A stretch of DNA of 64,000 nucleotides from Oscarella lobularis (lineage: Eukaryota; Porifera; Homoscleromorpha; Homosclerophorida; Oscarellidae), in the NCBI RefSeq assembly GCF_947507565.1, contig NC_089179.1, positions 3,241,747 through 3,305,746 of the forward strand. The letters are read 5' to 3'. The notes beneath the pieces were generated by a model, which searched no databases, was not told the origin of the DNA, and saw only the letters and a program-made list of their open reading frames with translations. Of this stretch, positions 1-11,254 are shown one piece after another (position 1 is the stretch's first letter; each line of letters starts with the position of its first letter). A program made the translations under genes and the position numbers.

Positions 1-502
1 TCTTTGATTCGGCCCCGTAGATTGAAAAAGATAGGCAGCACGAAGCAGATGGTCTTTTTTTTGTTTATTGAGAAAAATGGAGGCTGCTGGTCGGGTTGAA
101 CAGCCGCCTCAGTGATTTTATTATTTCCCGACCCCGCCCTTCGCTCTATATTCCCTTCAGCCTCTCTCTGTGATTTCGTCGTCCCCTCCCTGCACTATTA
201 TCTGAATTGGTATAGAATTGAAAGAAGGTATAGATCCAAATTTAATTGCAACTATTTGTGGAGTATTTTACATCCGTTATTTATTGTTTTTGACTGCTAA
301 TTCTCTGAATGTTAAGGGCTAGATCTATTTTTTACATTAGCTAGAGGTAAATTCGGTAGGAATGAGAATATGTGACTGTTCTAGCCGGCGAACGTGTAAC
401 GCGCTTTTAGAAAATTATTTTGTACTTGTGTATATATATAGGCTTCCTTGTAGTTGTCTATTCGCATCCGGGAACGTCGTCATTGCAGCAAACGTCACGC
501 CG
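1..502. other. No gene recognised; 5' flank of PAXIP1
   Basis: AT-rich sequence with only short, unconvincing open frames. It ends at the first PAXIP1 exon and presumably holds that gene's promoter and 5'UTR, but no clear TATA box or other element can be defended. Confidence 0.5.
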
Positions 503-3500
503 ATGAACTTATTCGCTTCCGTGCGCTTCTTCCTCGCGTGCGACGGAGAAGAAAAGGTTCGCAAAGGAGTGGGAAACTCGTACTAAGCTCTCCTTCGTCG
601 TCAGATCCTCGATCTTCTCGAAGGAGGCGGCGCCGCGGAAGAATTCACTCCGACGAGCGACGAAGTGACGCACGTCATCGCGTCCGTCGCCGAAGCCTCG
701 TCTTTGGAGCGCACGAGCTCGAACGCCGTCGTAGTGACGGTAGAAACGCGCTATATTAGAAAAGAAAAATATTCGCGGTTTCTTACGTTTCTAGCCTGAA
801 TGGGTTACGATGTGCGTCAAGTGCAATGCTTTGCTCAGGTAAATAGAGAAAACGCGTACGCAGACCTCTCTTATAAGGGCCCTCACACATAAATTTTAGT
901 GACGAGATTAATTTAATTAATTGATTAATTTAATTAATTTACCTAATTAATTAATTGAGTAAAGATTGATTCTTTTTAGACCTGAACCGTTTTCTCCTCG
1001 ACCGAATCGTCTGTTTTCCGGGATCGTCGCGTGTCCGTCGCAGGTACGAGAATTATTGACCTTTTTTTAAAAGTCCATACTTCAGTTTTCTTCCCTTCAG
1101 ATGTCCGATTTCGATAGGGATGCCGTATGGGCGATGATAACGTTCTACGGTGGCCGATGTCAGGCGAGATTCGATTCAAATTGTACGCATCTTCTAGTGC
1201 CTCGTCCCATTGGCGTGAGTCGCGCGTGCCAGTCTTCGATCGGAATGCTGGACCGCGTTCTTTCGTAGGCCAAGTACGAATGCGCTCGTCGACACGACGA
1301 CGTCGTCAAAATCGTGACGCCGGATTGGATTGTCGCCAGCATCAAGAACGAAAAACTCGCGCTCGAAAGCGATTTCGTGCCTACGCTTGAAACGAAAGAT
1401 CGTGACGTCGGCGGAGATAAAGGAACCAATGGCGACGACGAGGAACCTAGGAAGAGTCCGGGGGGAAGTGTCGATGTCAACGGCGTTGTGGGGGAGGAGG
1501 AAGTCGAAAGAGAAGAAGCGATTGCTGTCGTCAAGGAAACGACGGGAACTGATCCTGTCAAAGAAGAAGAAGAAGAAGAAGAAGAAAAAGAAGAGGATGA
1601 TGATGAGAGCGTTTCTTGTATTTCCTACCAGAAAATTCCGGATATTGACGATAAAGAAGCAACGGTTGTGCAAGTAACGAAACCAATGTCGTCACCAGTG
1701 ACTACGCGCGTAGACGAAATAGTTGTTTCACCGAGGGCAGAGACTTCAGGTTAGAACAGGACTCTCGTTCTTTTTGTATGAAGTTGCAATAACGTAGCGC
1801 GTGCTTCTAGCCTACCTAGCCGGTTGCGTCTTCGTCATCTCCGACTACCAAGGATTCGTCGACGCGGAGACGCGGTTGACGTGGAAAAAGGTAGGATAAA
1901 AAAATACGTCTTTTTTTCTTACTCGAGACGCTACGCGTACGCGCAGCACATAGCCACGCGCGGCGGAACCGTATTGCCGAACTACGACAAGTGGATGTGC
2001 ACGCACCTACTCGCCTGTCACCAAAAGGGAAAACTCTTTTCGAGGGTACATAAAGGATAAGGGGGCCCGATATTTGATGATATCTCTTGGGTTCCTTGTT
2101 TTTTCAGGCTTTGAAAGATCGAAAGAAAATCGTGACGATATCTTGGCTCAACGACGTTCTCCTGGCCGAGAAGACGTTTCGACCAAACAAATCCCTTCAC
2201 CTACCCGTTCCGTTTCCCGTCGCAGTCACCGAATGCAAAGCAATGGTAAACATTTTAAAATTAGTCAATTAGTCTCTAGACTCTCTCCTCGCAGATTATC
2301 GCCTATAGCGGATACAAGGGATCGGACAGGGACTACGTACGATCGATGATAATGACGTGCGGCGCAAAACACACGCTCACTCTATCCAAAGTCAATACGC
2401 ATCTTGTCTGTCACTGGTAGGTCGACTTGGCTCCTCCGGTCTCTCTTATCAACTTATTTTCTTTTCAGCGCTGAAGGAGTCAAGTATGAAAAGGCGCTTA
2501 AGTGGGACTTAGTCGTCGTGAATGCCAAGTGGCTCGTCGACATCGTATTGAGTAATATAATATACACGGACAAGCGTTTTGTCGCGACAGACATATGCGT
2601 TCTCTAAGCGGGAAAGGTGCCGGACGTCAAAGAGCGGAGATACGAAGTGAGCGGCGTGGCTGTCGAAGGCGAATTAGAAATAAATACGACCGTACCGACG
2701 GTACGACAGCTATTAGGTAAATGCACTTTTCGACGAAGAGGAGGCTAGGTTAGAATAACACTTCCTCGAACGCGCAGCATGCTGGGAGACGAGCGGAGAC
2801 GAAGAGTCTCGAAAACGGAAACGAAAAAGAAATGTTAGTGTCGCCAAACATGTATTATTAAGTATATACTTCCTTCCTATGTATGTTTTGACTGTAGTCG
2901 TCTGAAAGCGATGCGAAGACTCCGAAGTGAGGATGTTTTTCCTACCCTTAGACTTTCTATCCCTTCCTATTAGGATTTCGGAATCGGAATTGACTCCGGT
3001 TCCTCGCGTCGTCTTCACCGGTCTCGAACGACGCGAAGTTCGTCGTCTAACCGAGGTAAATTTAAACATAAAAAAAACATGTAAATAGACAACCGCATTT
3101 TCACGTCGTCTACACTGACAGCTGCTTGTCAATATGGGTGGCACTGTGGCCGACTCCCCGGCGTCGTGCACGCACCTGATAGCGCGAAAGGCATGACCCC
3201 TCTCTTTCCCCTAATATAACCTAACGTTCTCGCGATAGGTTAAGCGCACCTTCAAATTCCTCTGCGCCGTCTCCGTTTGCAACTACGTCGTCACGCCCGA
3301 TTGGCTCGTCGAGAGTTGGAAGGAGCGTTGGCTTCTCGACGAGAAGACGTTCGCCTTGCGCGACGTCGACGCCGAGACGACGATGAATTTCTCCCTCGAG
3401 ACGACGCTACGAAACCGCGATCGTCGTCTGCTCGCCGTACGAGAATGTGTATATATGGTCGTCTCGCGGCGCTTTGGAACCCGGGCGTTTTAGGGCTCTT

Positions 3501-3999
3501 CGTTCTACGCCACTCCCAACGTTCAGCCGGCTCCATCCCAGCTAAATGTCATTGTCGAGTCGGCTGGTGGAAAAGTAGACAGAGAGTCGCGCATGGGCGT
3601 TGTTTAATTCTCTCTCTCTCTCTTCCCCTAGGTCCTGACGTCGCCACCCAGCGTGCGGACGTCGAAAGGTGACGAGGTCAGGTTGTTCGATTAATTGTTT
3701 TATTTCCGCGCGTCGACGTCTGATTGCGCTTTTAGAGTTCGCCGCCTTGTCCCATTGTTCTTTCGTGTCCCGAAGACCGCGAACGGTGTCGGCTATTTTG
3801 GCAGAATGGAATTGGTATTTCCTATTAAATTAGTCAGATTTTCGTCTCCATTTGCGCTCTCTTATCAGGCGTCTTTGACGTCGATCTCGTCCTGGGCGGC
3901 GTCCTGCGTCAGCAATTAAATTTCGACGAATATCCTTTATTAATTTCCCCTATGGAGTGCACCTGTCCCCAAGGATTCCTTGACAGTTCTCTGCACTAA
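503..3999 (+). CDS. PAXIP1: PAXIP1/PTIP-like six-BRCT protein
   Basis: Multi-exon gene for a nuclear BRCT scaffold. In animals PTIP works in DNA-damage signalling and in MLL3/4 H3K4-methyltransferase complexes. Seen: exon 1 (503-556) opens with MNLFASVRFF. BRCT1 follows, ending in PEWVTMCVKC. BRCT2 has WAMITFYGGRC, CTHLLVP and KIVTPDWIVASI (about 1101-1400). An acidic Glu-rich linker lies at about 1561-1610. BRCT3 and BRCT4 (about 1815-2600) carry CTHLLA, TISWLNDVLL, GVKYEKALKW and VVNAKWLVDI. BRCT5 has VVFTGLERREV, CTHLIA and VVTPDWLVESW (about 2990-3420). BRCT6 runs to VLGGVLRQQLNFDEY. The order, spacing and several motifs match vertebrate PTIP. The Gln-rich linker of vertebrate PTIP is not visible. 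The first in-frame stop is at 3997-3999, so the C-terminus is some 20 residues longer than expected unless a small 3' intron was missed. Confidence 0.92.
901..958. repeat. TTAATTAA-type simple repeat in a PAXIP1 intron
   Basis: Low-complexity run of TTAAT/ATTAA units between the BRCT1 exon and the following exon. Similar runs recur elsewhere in introns of this window. Confidence 0.7.
1559..1602 (+). repeat. GAA/GAG trinucleotide tract (coding)
   Basis: Run of GAA codons giving a poly-Glu/Asp segment in the linker between BRCT2 and BRCT3 of PAXIP1. It is likely length-variable. Confidence 0.75.
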
Positions 4000-4177
4000 T
4001 AGGATGGTCCCTTGAAGCCCGAGCAAGTTGTACAGGTGCGTTCCCTTAAGCAGACACCCCTTTACCTAATTTAATGGACGGATCCATCTTACGCCTTAAC
4101 TAGGTCTTTTATTTAGAGCGTTAAAGAAGTACATTTTGTTTCGTGTAAAAGTGAGCAGCAAGCCAAAAAAAAAGATT

Positions 4178-5478
4178 TTAATAACTTCCTAGCAGGTTTT
4201 GAACGTGACGCTCGAGGACGAGCTCGAAGAAGAGTTGGCCTCGCGTGCCGCCGCAATCGGCGTCCACGTAGCGGTTTTTTATTGCCATTCCCACCTGATG
4301 CCATTTCTCGTTTCGGCCGCTCGCCACGCGGCAAATGAGCGGCAGACCTCGCCGGGGGCTCGAAGCCTCCGCCGATTCCGATTCCTCCTCGACGTCGTTT
4401 GTGGCGACGACCAAAAGACGCTTTCCGCTGCTTACGACGCAATTCGATCGATTAAGAACGACCGGGTAGACGTAGTTCCGCTTGAATCCAGTCGCGGTGG
4501 TCCGAGTGAGGAAACATTTTGCGTAACCTCCCTCGGGTGGTTTTGACGATTTCATCACGCAGAGAGGCTGTGTCATCGTCGTCAGGGCGGCGTCGATCTC
4601 CAGCAGAGCGAAACCGTGACGAATTCGTATCGTTTCGACCGAATAGCTCGCATTGCCGACTTTGACTTTGACGGTTGCCATGGCAACCACTCCCGCCGCG
4701 TTCGTCAAACATTTACCGGAGGTAATAACCCACTTGGGCCGGACGACCGCACCGTCGCAGGCGACCGCGCGACCGGCGATTCGAATCGTCGCGTGCCAGG
4801 TCATTGGATCGTCGGTGCGACCGCACTCGCTGTTATCATAGGGGCCAGATGTTGGAGTCTCCGGCTGCGTCGTGGGCGGAGTCGGAGTCGTCGTTTCCCG
4901 ACCTGCACAAAGGGATCTCGAATTGGAACAGAAATTCTCGCGAAAACAATACGACTGACCTCGCGTCAGGCACGCGTTCGCTCTCAAGTTCAACTTCTCC
5001 CTAACGACATTTACCTGTTGAACAAACAAGATCGTGTAAGAAGAGCCTCCTTGTCATGCAATACTCGGAAGATAGTGCCGTTTACCCTTTGCAAGCCTTG
5101 GTAGACTAACTGACATAGTCGGCGGTTGGGATCGCACGAGTGTAGGAGAAAGGTCGCCCTATCGCCTTCGTGCATTTGCCTCGTGCAGAGACCGGGATCA
5201 TTCATATTTTCCACGAAGACGTGATTACGCCGAGTGATCGTCGAGAGCGACGCGTTCGTCTTGAGCACGCAGTCGATGCGAAGTTTGGAAGCAAGCGGTC
5301 GAGGTCCATGACTCTTCGCCGCACCGTGCGGCCGCGGAACGTGCGTGAGGGAATCGACAAGTTGACCCTGCACGATGATGTCGGCAAACGCGACGAACCT
5401 CTCCACGTTGATCGGCCCGCAGTCGTTGCTACCGCGTGCGACGGCGATCACGATAGCGACAAATAGAACGACGATCAT
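4178..5478 (-). CDS. Secreted NTR (TIMP/netrin-like) plus inactive S1 protease-like protein
   Basis: The start is taken at 5478, where MIVVLFVAIVIAVARGS forms a good signal peptide. An in-frame ATG at 5562 would add 28 residues. The mature N-terminus has Cys, DIIVQGQLVD, a Cys-rich core and HEGDRATFLLHSC, as in NTR domains. A 69-nt intron (about 5017-5085, gtaaac..ttcaacag, phase 0) joins this to RANACLTRGQSYC and a Thr/Pro-rich linker. The last ~190 residues resemble a chymotrypsin-fold domain: PKWVITSGKC sits where WVLTAAHC is expected, HGFALLEID where DIALL is expected, and CGGTRGQLF where GDSGGPL is expected. All three catalytic residues therefore look replaced, so I infer a protease homologue with a binding or regulatory role. 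The + strand frames across 4199-5104 are shadows of it. Confidence 0.7.
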
Positions 5479-5787
5479 TGTGACCTCTCTGTGTATAGTC
5501 CTGTGTGACTGGACACTACACGAGTGCATCGCGTTTTTATAACGGAATCCCGCGGTGACCACGCCTCCGCAACCGGAAACGACGCCGTCGACGGCGGAAT
5601 GCTGGGTGCGGCCGGTAGGAAACCGTGTGTCGTAGTTTGAGAGCTAAAAATTGTCCGCCTTTAGATCCGGCTGTTTACGTACGTCGCTCAGAAAGGAAAG
5701 TCTACTTAGTCAAGGTGGTGTGGCGAATGGTGTTTACACAATCGGTTAGATAGTGGTCGCAAAGGAGACCTCCACTTTGCGGTCGAA
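5479..5787. promoter_or_regulatory. Divergent intergenic region
   Basis: About 310 bp separate the start of the minus-strand NTR gene from the first ATG of the plus-strand secreted protein. It should hold both promoters. No individual element is convincing. Confidence 0.4.
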
Positions 5788-6855
5788 ATGAATCACGATG
5801 ATATGGAACTTCCTAGGGGGGTACCTTCTATCTTCTCCACATTGATTAGCTATATGCGTGAAGTGGCCGGGACTGTCATTTGTCGCGCAGATTCGATTAT
5901 GCATCTCCGAGGCCCACGACGGTCGATCGTCATCGTCGCGAGCATTGTTTTGTTTGGGGCTTCCTTTGCTAGTAGCGATGTCGCTGCTTGCTATTACCGT
6001 TGGAACGGAACGGAGACCATACTCTTACCCAAACAGACGCTCTGTGCGGCGAACGATAGCAACGGATCCGCCCATTTCCTGATCACTTGCTCGACTACAG
6101 GCCACCTAACGACATGCTTTTCCGACTCGTGTCGATGTCAGCCGTGCTTTGTATCGCAACCCGAACGCCGGTATTTATTGCTCAATGGCTCGACTATTTG
6201 CTCGTCAGGTGCGTGCGAGATTTGCACGCAAAGGGGGTGGGTCCCCACGTCGTTGCCTAATGTAAACTGTTCGAGCATCGATTGCAATTGGTACGGAAAG
6301 TGTCTCGATGGCGCGTTGCCGTGTTCGAATACGACGTTTAATTACGCAACGGGATACGCGCAACCCGCGTGCTCTGGATTCCTAAATGCTCTACCGCTGT
6401 TTAGCCCTTTGGGGCAGTTGTGGATCAAAGCAGTCGAAGCTTGTCTTATACGTCAAATTGAGGTGCATCGGAATGAAAGTCACACGTGCGAAGACCTGTG
6501 GAATGTTGGATTTGGTAGTCACGTGCAATGCTATTTGGAACCGGCTCCTAACCGTAGTAACGCTTCTTTCTGCGACTTGCCTGCTGATGATATCGTCTTA
6601 CTCTCTTCTATTGGTTTGAACGTTGTGCTTGGGAATTCGAGAGGCTGCAAGCCGACCAGCGAGCAAGCGCTACAAGTGTTCGAAACGTGCGCTAAACAAA
6701 GTCCGTCTGTGGCGGTAAAATTTGCTATCGTCGCAGCTCGTTTGGCCGTCAAACTCCAAACGTGGAGCACGGCTCTGTCATGTCTCGACTCAACGTTCAG
6801 AAGTAGTCTACTAAAACTCAGCTACGGCGACATAAACGCATGCAGCAATGAATGA
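5788..6855 (+). CDS. Orphan secreted Cys-rich glycoprotein
   Basis: Intronless frame of 355 codons from the first ATG. An internal ATG at 5899 (MHLRGPRRSIVIVASIVLFG) puts a hydrophobic signal segment near the N-terminus and is the likelier start, giving about 318 residues. The mature part is rich in Cys (for example CRCQPC, SGACEICTQRG, SSIDCNWYGKC) and in N-glycosylation sequons (NGT, NGS, NCS, NTT, NES, NRS, NAS). The C-terminal third is Cys-poor and helical-looking. I do not recognise a family; the Cys spacing does not match EGF, SRCR or TSP1. The lack of introns is unusual here and could mean retroposition. Confidence 0.65.
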   Translation: MNHDDMELPRGVPSIFSTLISYMREVAGTVICRADSIMHLRGPRRSIVIVASIVLFGASFASSDVAACYYRWNGTETILLPKQTLCAANDSNGSAHFLITCSTTGHLTTCFSDSCRCQPCFVSQPERRYLLLNGSTICSSGACEICTQRGWVPTSLPNVNCSSIDCNWYGKCLDGALPCSNTTFNYATGYAQPACSGFLNALPLFSPLGQLWIKAVEACLIRQIEVHRNESHTCEDLWNVGFGSHVQCYLEPAPNRSNASFCDLPADDIVLLSSIGLNVVLGNSRGCKPTSEQALQVFETCAKQSPSVAVKFAIVAARLAVKLQTWSTALSCLDSTFRSSLLKLSYGDINACSNE

Positions 6856-7061
6856 ACTAAGCTACAAGCACGTGTCCTTGTCACGTGTGACTGTGGTCTG
6901 GTTGGGACTTTTAGCGGGAACCTTGCCGTAGTGGCCAACTCCGCTTTCGTGAGATCGTCTGTGCTCTCTTAGGTCGGTCTAAATCTGCGTTTATGGCTCT
7001 TCTCTTTGGCGACGAGGTGACGGAATGTACGCCGGAGACGTAGGAATGTCACTCTTAGCCC

Positions 7062-7282
7062 CTAAAATTCCTGTTGTCTGCGCGCTTTGAGGTGTACCCC
7101 GGCGAAATGCTGGCTGCAAATGCGGGTGTGGTCGTTCGGCGTGAAATCTTTCCTTCTCATCGCCAAAACCCACTTGCTACGACGAACCTTGTCGCGCGGG
7201 AACCTGTAGAACTTGATGCCCTTGGCTCTGACAATCGTCGTGGAGCGTGCGGTGCAGCCGAACGCAGACACGACTGAACCAT
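7062..7282 (-). pseudogene. THAP zinc-finger gene, frameshifted
   Basis: Minus-strand THAP-type C2CH DNA-binding domain: FGCTAR, FYRFPRDKVRRSKWV, RKDFTPNDHTRICSQHF. The only suitable ATG (7280-7282) encodes MVQSC, which would supply the first zinc Cys, but it lies in another frame. One base appears to be missing just after TGT, before the GCGTTCGGCTGC segment. After HFAG the frame soon ends and no dimerisation or C-terminal region follows. It is therefore a decayed or truncated THAP gene, or it carries a sequencing error. Its start lies 52 bp from the PIBF1 ATG. Confidence 0.6.
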
Positions 7283-7334
7283 GTTCGAAGAAATACGGGC
7301 TCCTACTTAGGTTCCTGACGTCATCGCAATCAAG
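7283..7334. promoter_or_regulatory. Head-to-head promoter with CRE and YY1-like sites
   Basis: The 52-bp gap between the THAP and PIBF1 starts contains a palindromic TGACGTCA (7316-7323), the ATF/CREB element. It runs into CAAGATGGCGG (about 7331-7341), which fits a YY1 site overlapping the PIBF1 start codon. Binding is inferred from the motifs alone. Confidence 0.45.
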
Positions 7335-10295
7335 ATGGCGGATGAATTTGAATCGTCTCTCCTTGGCGTATCGTTAGCCACGCTCTCGCACCAGACGTCG
7401 CTTCTATCGACCGAGAGCGAAACGGAAACGAGTCTCAACGTGACGCGCGAAGAATTAGACAAGCGCCAGCTCATGCACAGCATTCGTCTCCTCAAACTCG
7501 AAATCGCCCAGAAAAATCTCGTCGTCGACAACCTAAAAGCGGAGAACGCAAGTCGAATCGACGAGCTGCGCGAAACGCTCGCCGAAACGACGCACGAAAA
7601 GCAAATTCTCCAACTCAAACTCGAAAACGCGCTCGAAGCGCATCGCGTCGAAACGCGCCGACTTCGCGCGCGAACGACGCGCGAAATCGACGCGCTGAAG
7701 ACGAAGCAGGATCAGCTGGACGTCGATCGATCGAGCATCGAACAAATCGAGTCGGATTTGATTCGACAAATCTTTCTCATCGACGAAGAGGAACATCGCG
7801 AGATGACGTCACTCGATCCCGCTTCGCTGACTGTTTCGCAGCGAGTTCAGGTCCGTAATTTAATTAATTTAATTTAATTTAATTTAATTTAATTTAATTA
7901 GTGATTAATTGGAAATATTAATTCATTTTTTGAAAGTTTTTGTTATGTGACCTTCCTTTGTCCTATGAGCTCTTCTCTTTCTTGACTTGAGCCTGTTCTT
8001 TTCTTTATAGTTGGAAATTTATCGTCTGTGCATGCCTCTTCGAACGGAATGTGCTCAGCTGCGAAATCGTTTGGAGACCGAGTCTGGCTCTTTGCGTGCG
8101 AGAGATGAGGAGGCGAAAGAACTTCGACAGGTTTGTTTGAATCTTTTTCTCTTATCCTTGCGTTTTGATTGCACGTGTGTATACTAGGCGTTGTCTGAGA
8201 AGTCGGCGTCCGCTGCCGATTTGGAAATGACGGCCAATCGATTTCGTCTCCGAGTCCAAGACTTGGAAAGCCAAATAATGGAAGCGGACTACAAGCGAAT
8301 AAATTACGACCGAGTGAAGAAGTAAAAAGAAATAAAAAAATTATTTTAAATCTATTCACTCAATCTAGCGAACGAGACGAGCTAGAAAAAACCCTAATGG
8401 AACTCCAGCACGCTCATTCCCTATTAGAAGTATCGACTCTAAACGCTGTCAAAGACAAGGAGGCAGCCGAAGAGGAACTGACGAGTCAACGACAGAAGCT
8501 CGCGCTTCTTCAACAGGACAAGGAATACCTGACAAAGCAGATAGCAGAGTCGACGAATCGGGCTCGTTTCGCCGAGGAAAGAGCCGAACACGCTCTGACC
8601 CATCTCGCCGACGCGAAACGAGCTCGGGAGGAATTGTATGAGAAATTTCTTTCTACGAGGCACGTGTATCGATAATGTACTGTTTATATTTATTGTTCAT
8701 TTGCGTATAGGGAGAAGTACAGGTCGGATTCTGAGCAGAGATTCGGCGACGAAGTCGAGCGATTGCGCGTCAAGACGAGCGTGGAAATGGATCAGCTGAA
8801 AGCGTCGATGAAGGAAATATACGAGAGAGAGAAAACGTTAAAATATGATTATATTAATTAATGCTAATTTTAAGTTAAGTTTTTTTTTCTTCGTAGTGGT
8901 CTTCGCGAGGCTCGCGATCTCGCAATTGCGGATCGACAAAAGGCGGTCACGTCTCTTCAAGAGGTCGAAGCGCGGGCAAATCAATTGGCTTCAGAGTGAG
9001 TGTCATCTCTATCAATATATGTCCTTGTTATTGAAGTCTTTCCTTTTAGAGTGAGACGACTTCAGTTGCAGTTGGACAGCAAGACGGGTGAATTGCAAAG
9101 CGACTTGAGACTAAAGTCGTTCGAGACGGAACGCGCTCAGCTGGTGCTCGAAGAGCAGTCGGTCGGCTTGAAAAAGATGACGTTGGAGAACGAGAAACTA
9201 CGAGAGAAGCTCGACGTCATGACAAAGGAATTTTACGCTTTACAATCGGCGTCCGATAAGCGAATCAGCGAGCTGGATGCCCGATGTAGTCAGCAAAGAG
9301 ACAAGCTGACGGCATTTGAGAAACTAGAGACGGAACTGGACGAAACAATTCTCCAAGCAGCTGAAAGTATAATAGGATTTTTATCTCATTTTTATCTCAT
9401 CAAAGTTTAGCCTATTGGACGTTACCGTGTTTTTTTTTAGTTTCTGACGACGCTGAAGCGGAGCGCGTCTTGTTCTCGTACGGCTACGGAGCAAACGTCC
9501 CCAGTACGGCCAAACGACGTTTACAACACAGGTGAGATTTTTTTTTCATGTGCCCAGCGTGCAGTCATGGAATTGTTGGCGTTGTCTCTTCTAGTGTGCA
9601 TATGGCTCGAAGAGTTCTTCAGTTGGAGAGAACGAATGCGCTGCTGAAGAAGAACGTCGATAAAGGAGAACTTAAAATCGATCAGCTGTCACATCAAGTG
9701 AGGATATGTAGTACGATGATGTACGAATACGTATCATAGTTCTTAAGCTTGACGAGAGCAATCATCTTCTTGAGCGATCACAGCAGCCATATAACTACCT
9801 TGTCGATACCATACGGACTCGCGATCAACAGATAGGCGTACAAAAGAGACATCTGGAGACGCTAGAGGACGAAGTCAAGTAATTAGTGTTTATTTACACT
9901 AGAGCTTAGTAGCTAGGGAATTTTTTCTTGTAGGCGTTTGAAAAACGATAAGGCCGCTCTACTGAAAACAAAGAATTCCCTATCGGCTGATTTAGAGCGA
10001 CTTCTACACCAGCGAGAAGTGAGGAGAGTTAGTTGATTAATTATTGACATGTCATGAAGACTTTCTAAGGAAATCGCTGTTGTGAGAAAATCTTTAGTTG
10101 GTCTTCAAGCTCAGTCTACGTTGTCAGCAGGCTCGGAATATCGTACTTCGAATCCGCCTCCAACAGTTTTTGTCAGTAGGCACTGCATCCCCAGGTACAT
10201 CTATCTGAGTATCTGTTTAGACCAAAGAAGACGTTCCCAATTGGTACGCGCGACTTCGGCAAAAGCATCCTGGACCGAAGCTCAAAATAAAATAA
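7335..10295 (+). CDS. PIBF1: PIBF1/CEP90-like centriolar-satellite coiled-coil protein
   Basis: Long coiled-coil protein from about 17 short exons. PIBF1 (CEP90) acts in centriolar satellites and ciliogenesis in vertebrates. Matches to the family include [20 protein letters not shown] and DNLKAEN in exon 1. Later exons have [19 protein letters not shown] and [10 protein letters not shown], then [12 protein letters not shown]-type and [14 protein letters not shown] segments. The most diagnostic stretch is [20 protein letters not shown] with KRRLQ (about 9445-9531), followed by [15 protein letters not shown] and [18 protein letters not shown]. The last exon reads [20 protein letters not shown] and stops at 10293-10295, matching the family C-terminus. 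Start: the first ATG, with a good context. Confidence 0.93.
7858..7902. repeat. (AATTT)n simple repeat in PIBF1 intron 1
   Basis: Tandem AATTT units just after the first PIBF1 exon; intronic. Confidence 0.75.
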
Positions 10296-10374
10296 TTAAA
10301 AAGATTTATTAATTTAATAAATAGCGATTATTTAGTTTGTTCTTAGCGCTTCTCTTTCACGTTCAGTTTCACGA
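10083..10374. repeat. Direct repeat, left copy (PIBF1 tail plus MFS tail)
   Basis: This segment holds the last two PIBF1 exons, the intron between them and a piece of the convergent MFS gene's 3' end. It is nearly identical to 12406-12702. The left copy contains the PIBF1 tail that is actually in use. Confidence 0.85.
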
Positions 10375-11254
10375 GATGACGGAGTGCTGGTTTGCAGCAC
10401 CAGAGATTAATTTCCCTCTTATATCTCTGGGTCCGGTGGACCTGACTCGGCATGTTCAACTGGTTCAACGCTTGCTCTTTGCGCATGCACTTGATCCTTC
10501 AATCCTCTATCGCTTTTTTCGTCGCTGTACAGTGAATCGCGCAAGTTGTCTATGGCAGGAAAACATCACGTAAGCATTTTCTGAAAGCGTGTTTTTTCGC
10601 CAGATGGGTTTGGAAGCGAGTTGTTGTGAAGAACTCTTCGCTGCACCGCAGGACTCTTCTACGAAACCGTTAAACCTAGTGATTGTAGCGCACAGCCACA
10701 CTGTAGCTTGAAAATAAGCTGCGATAAGTGCTTGCGAGCAGCAGCGGTCGAGTACCGGGTAATAGTCTATCATTACTAGTAGGGGCTCCCGACGGAGATC
10801 CCATCGATTCGCAAAAAGCACCGAAGTTTCCGCTCGCTCACATTCGCACACGGTTTATTTTTTGGCGGTAGCCGTAGGTACAACGCGAAGTTACATCATT
10901 CGCACGTGTTGCCATATCAGATCGTTCTTCGCGGCTTCACGTGACTTTTGCGTGCAACAGCAGAATCTTACAAAGCTGCAGGGGCGAAAGTAATTTACTG
11001 CACGTGCTGTTGACGTAAACAAGCGTATGAACGTCCACGGCGTATTGAAGGGGTACGCACCCAAAACGCGCGCACACCACGCCGGCCCACCACACCAGCA
11101 TAGTCTGGAGTTCAGCCCCTTTCACGAAAGAGGCTAGACTCCAGACTAACGCCAGCACACTTCCTAATTAACGCGCGCAAAGAGGGTCTGGGTTTTCGGA
11201 TTTCCGAAGCACCAATTTTTCATCGGACATTTGTATAACAATTTTTGTGCTTAG
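10375..11254. other. No gene recognised between repeat and orphan gene
   Basis: About 880 bp with short open frames on both strands, none with family resemblance or convincing splice structure. Polymerase II sequence upstream of the gene at 11255 may lie here. Confidence 0.45.

Noticed and set aside
4199-4546. Open plus-strand frame after PAXIP1 (VLNVTLEDELEEELASRAAA)
   Set aside because: It is the complement of the protease-like domain on the minus strand, which has family motifs and a signal peptide; PTIP proteins end at BRCT6.
4674-4687. Perfect RFX X-box palindrome GTTGCCATGGCAAC
   Set aside because: Lies inside the coding sequence of the secreted NTR/protease-like gene, away from any ciliary gene start; probably codon-driven chance.
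10507-10851. 114-codon minus-strand frame
   Set aside because: No homology, no splice or start support; lies in the non-coding part between the duplicated tails.
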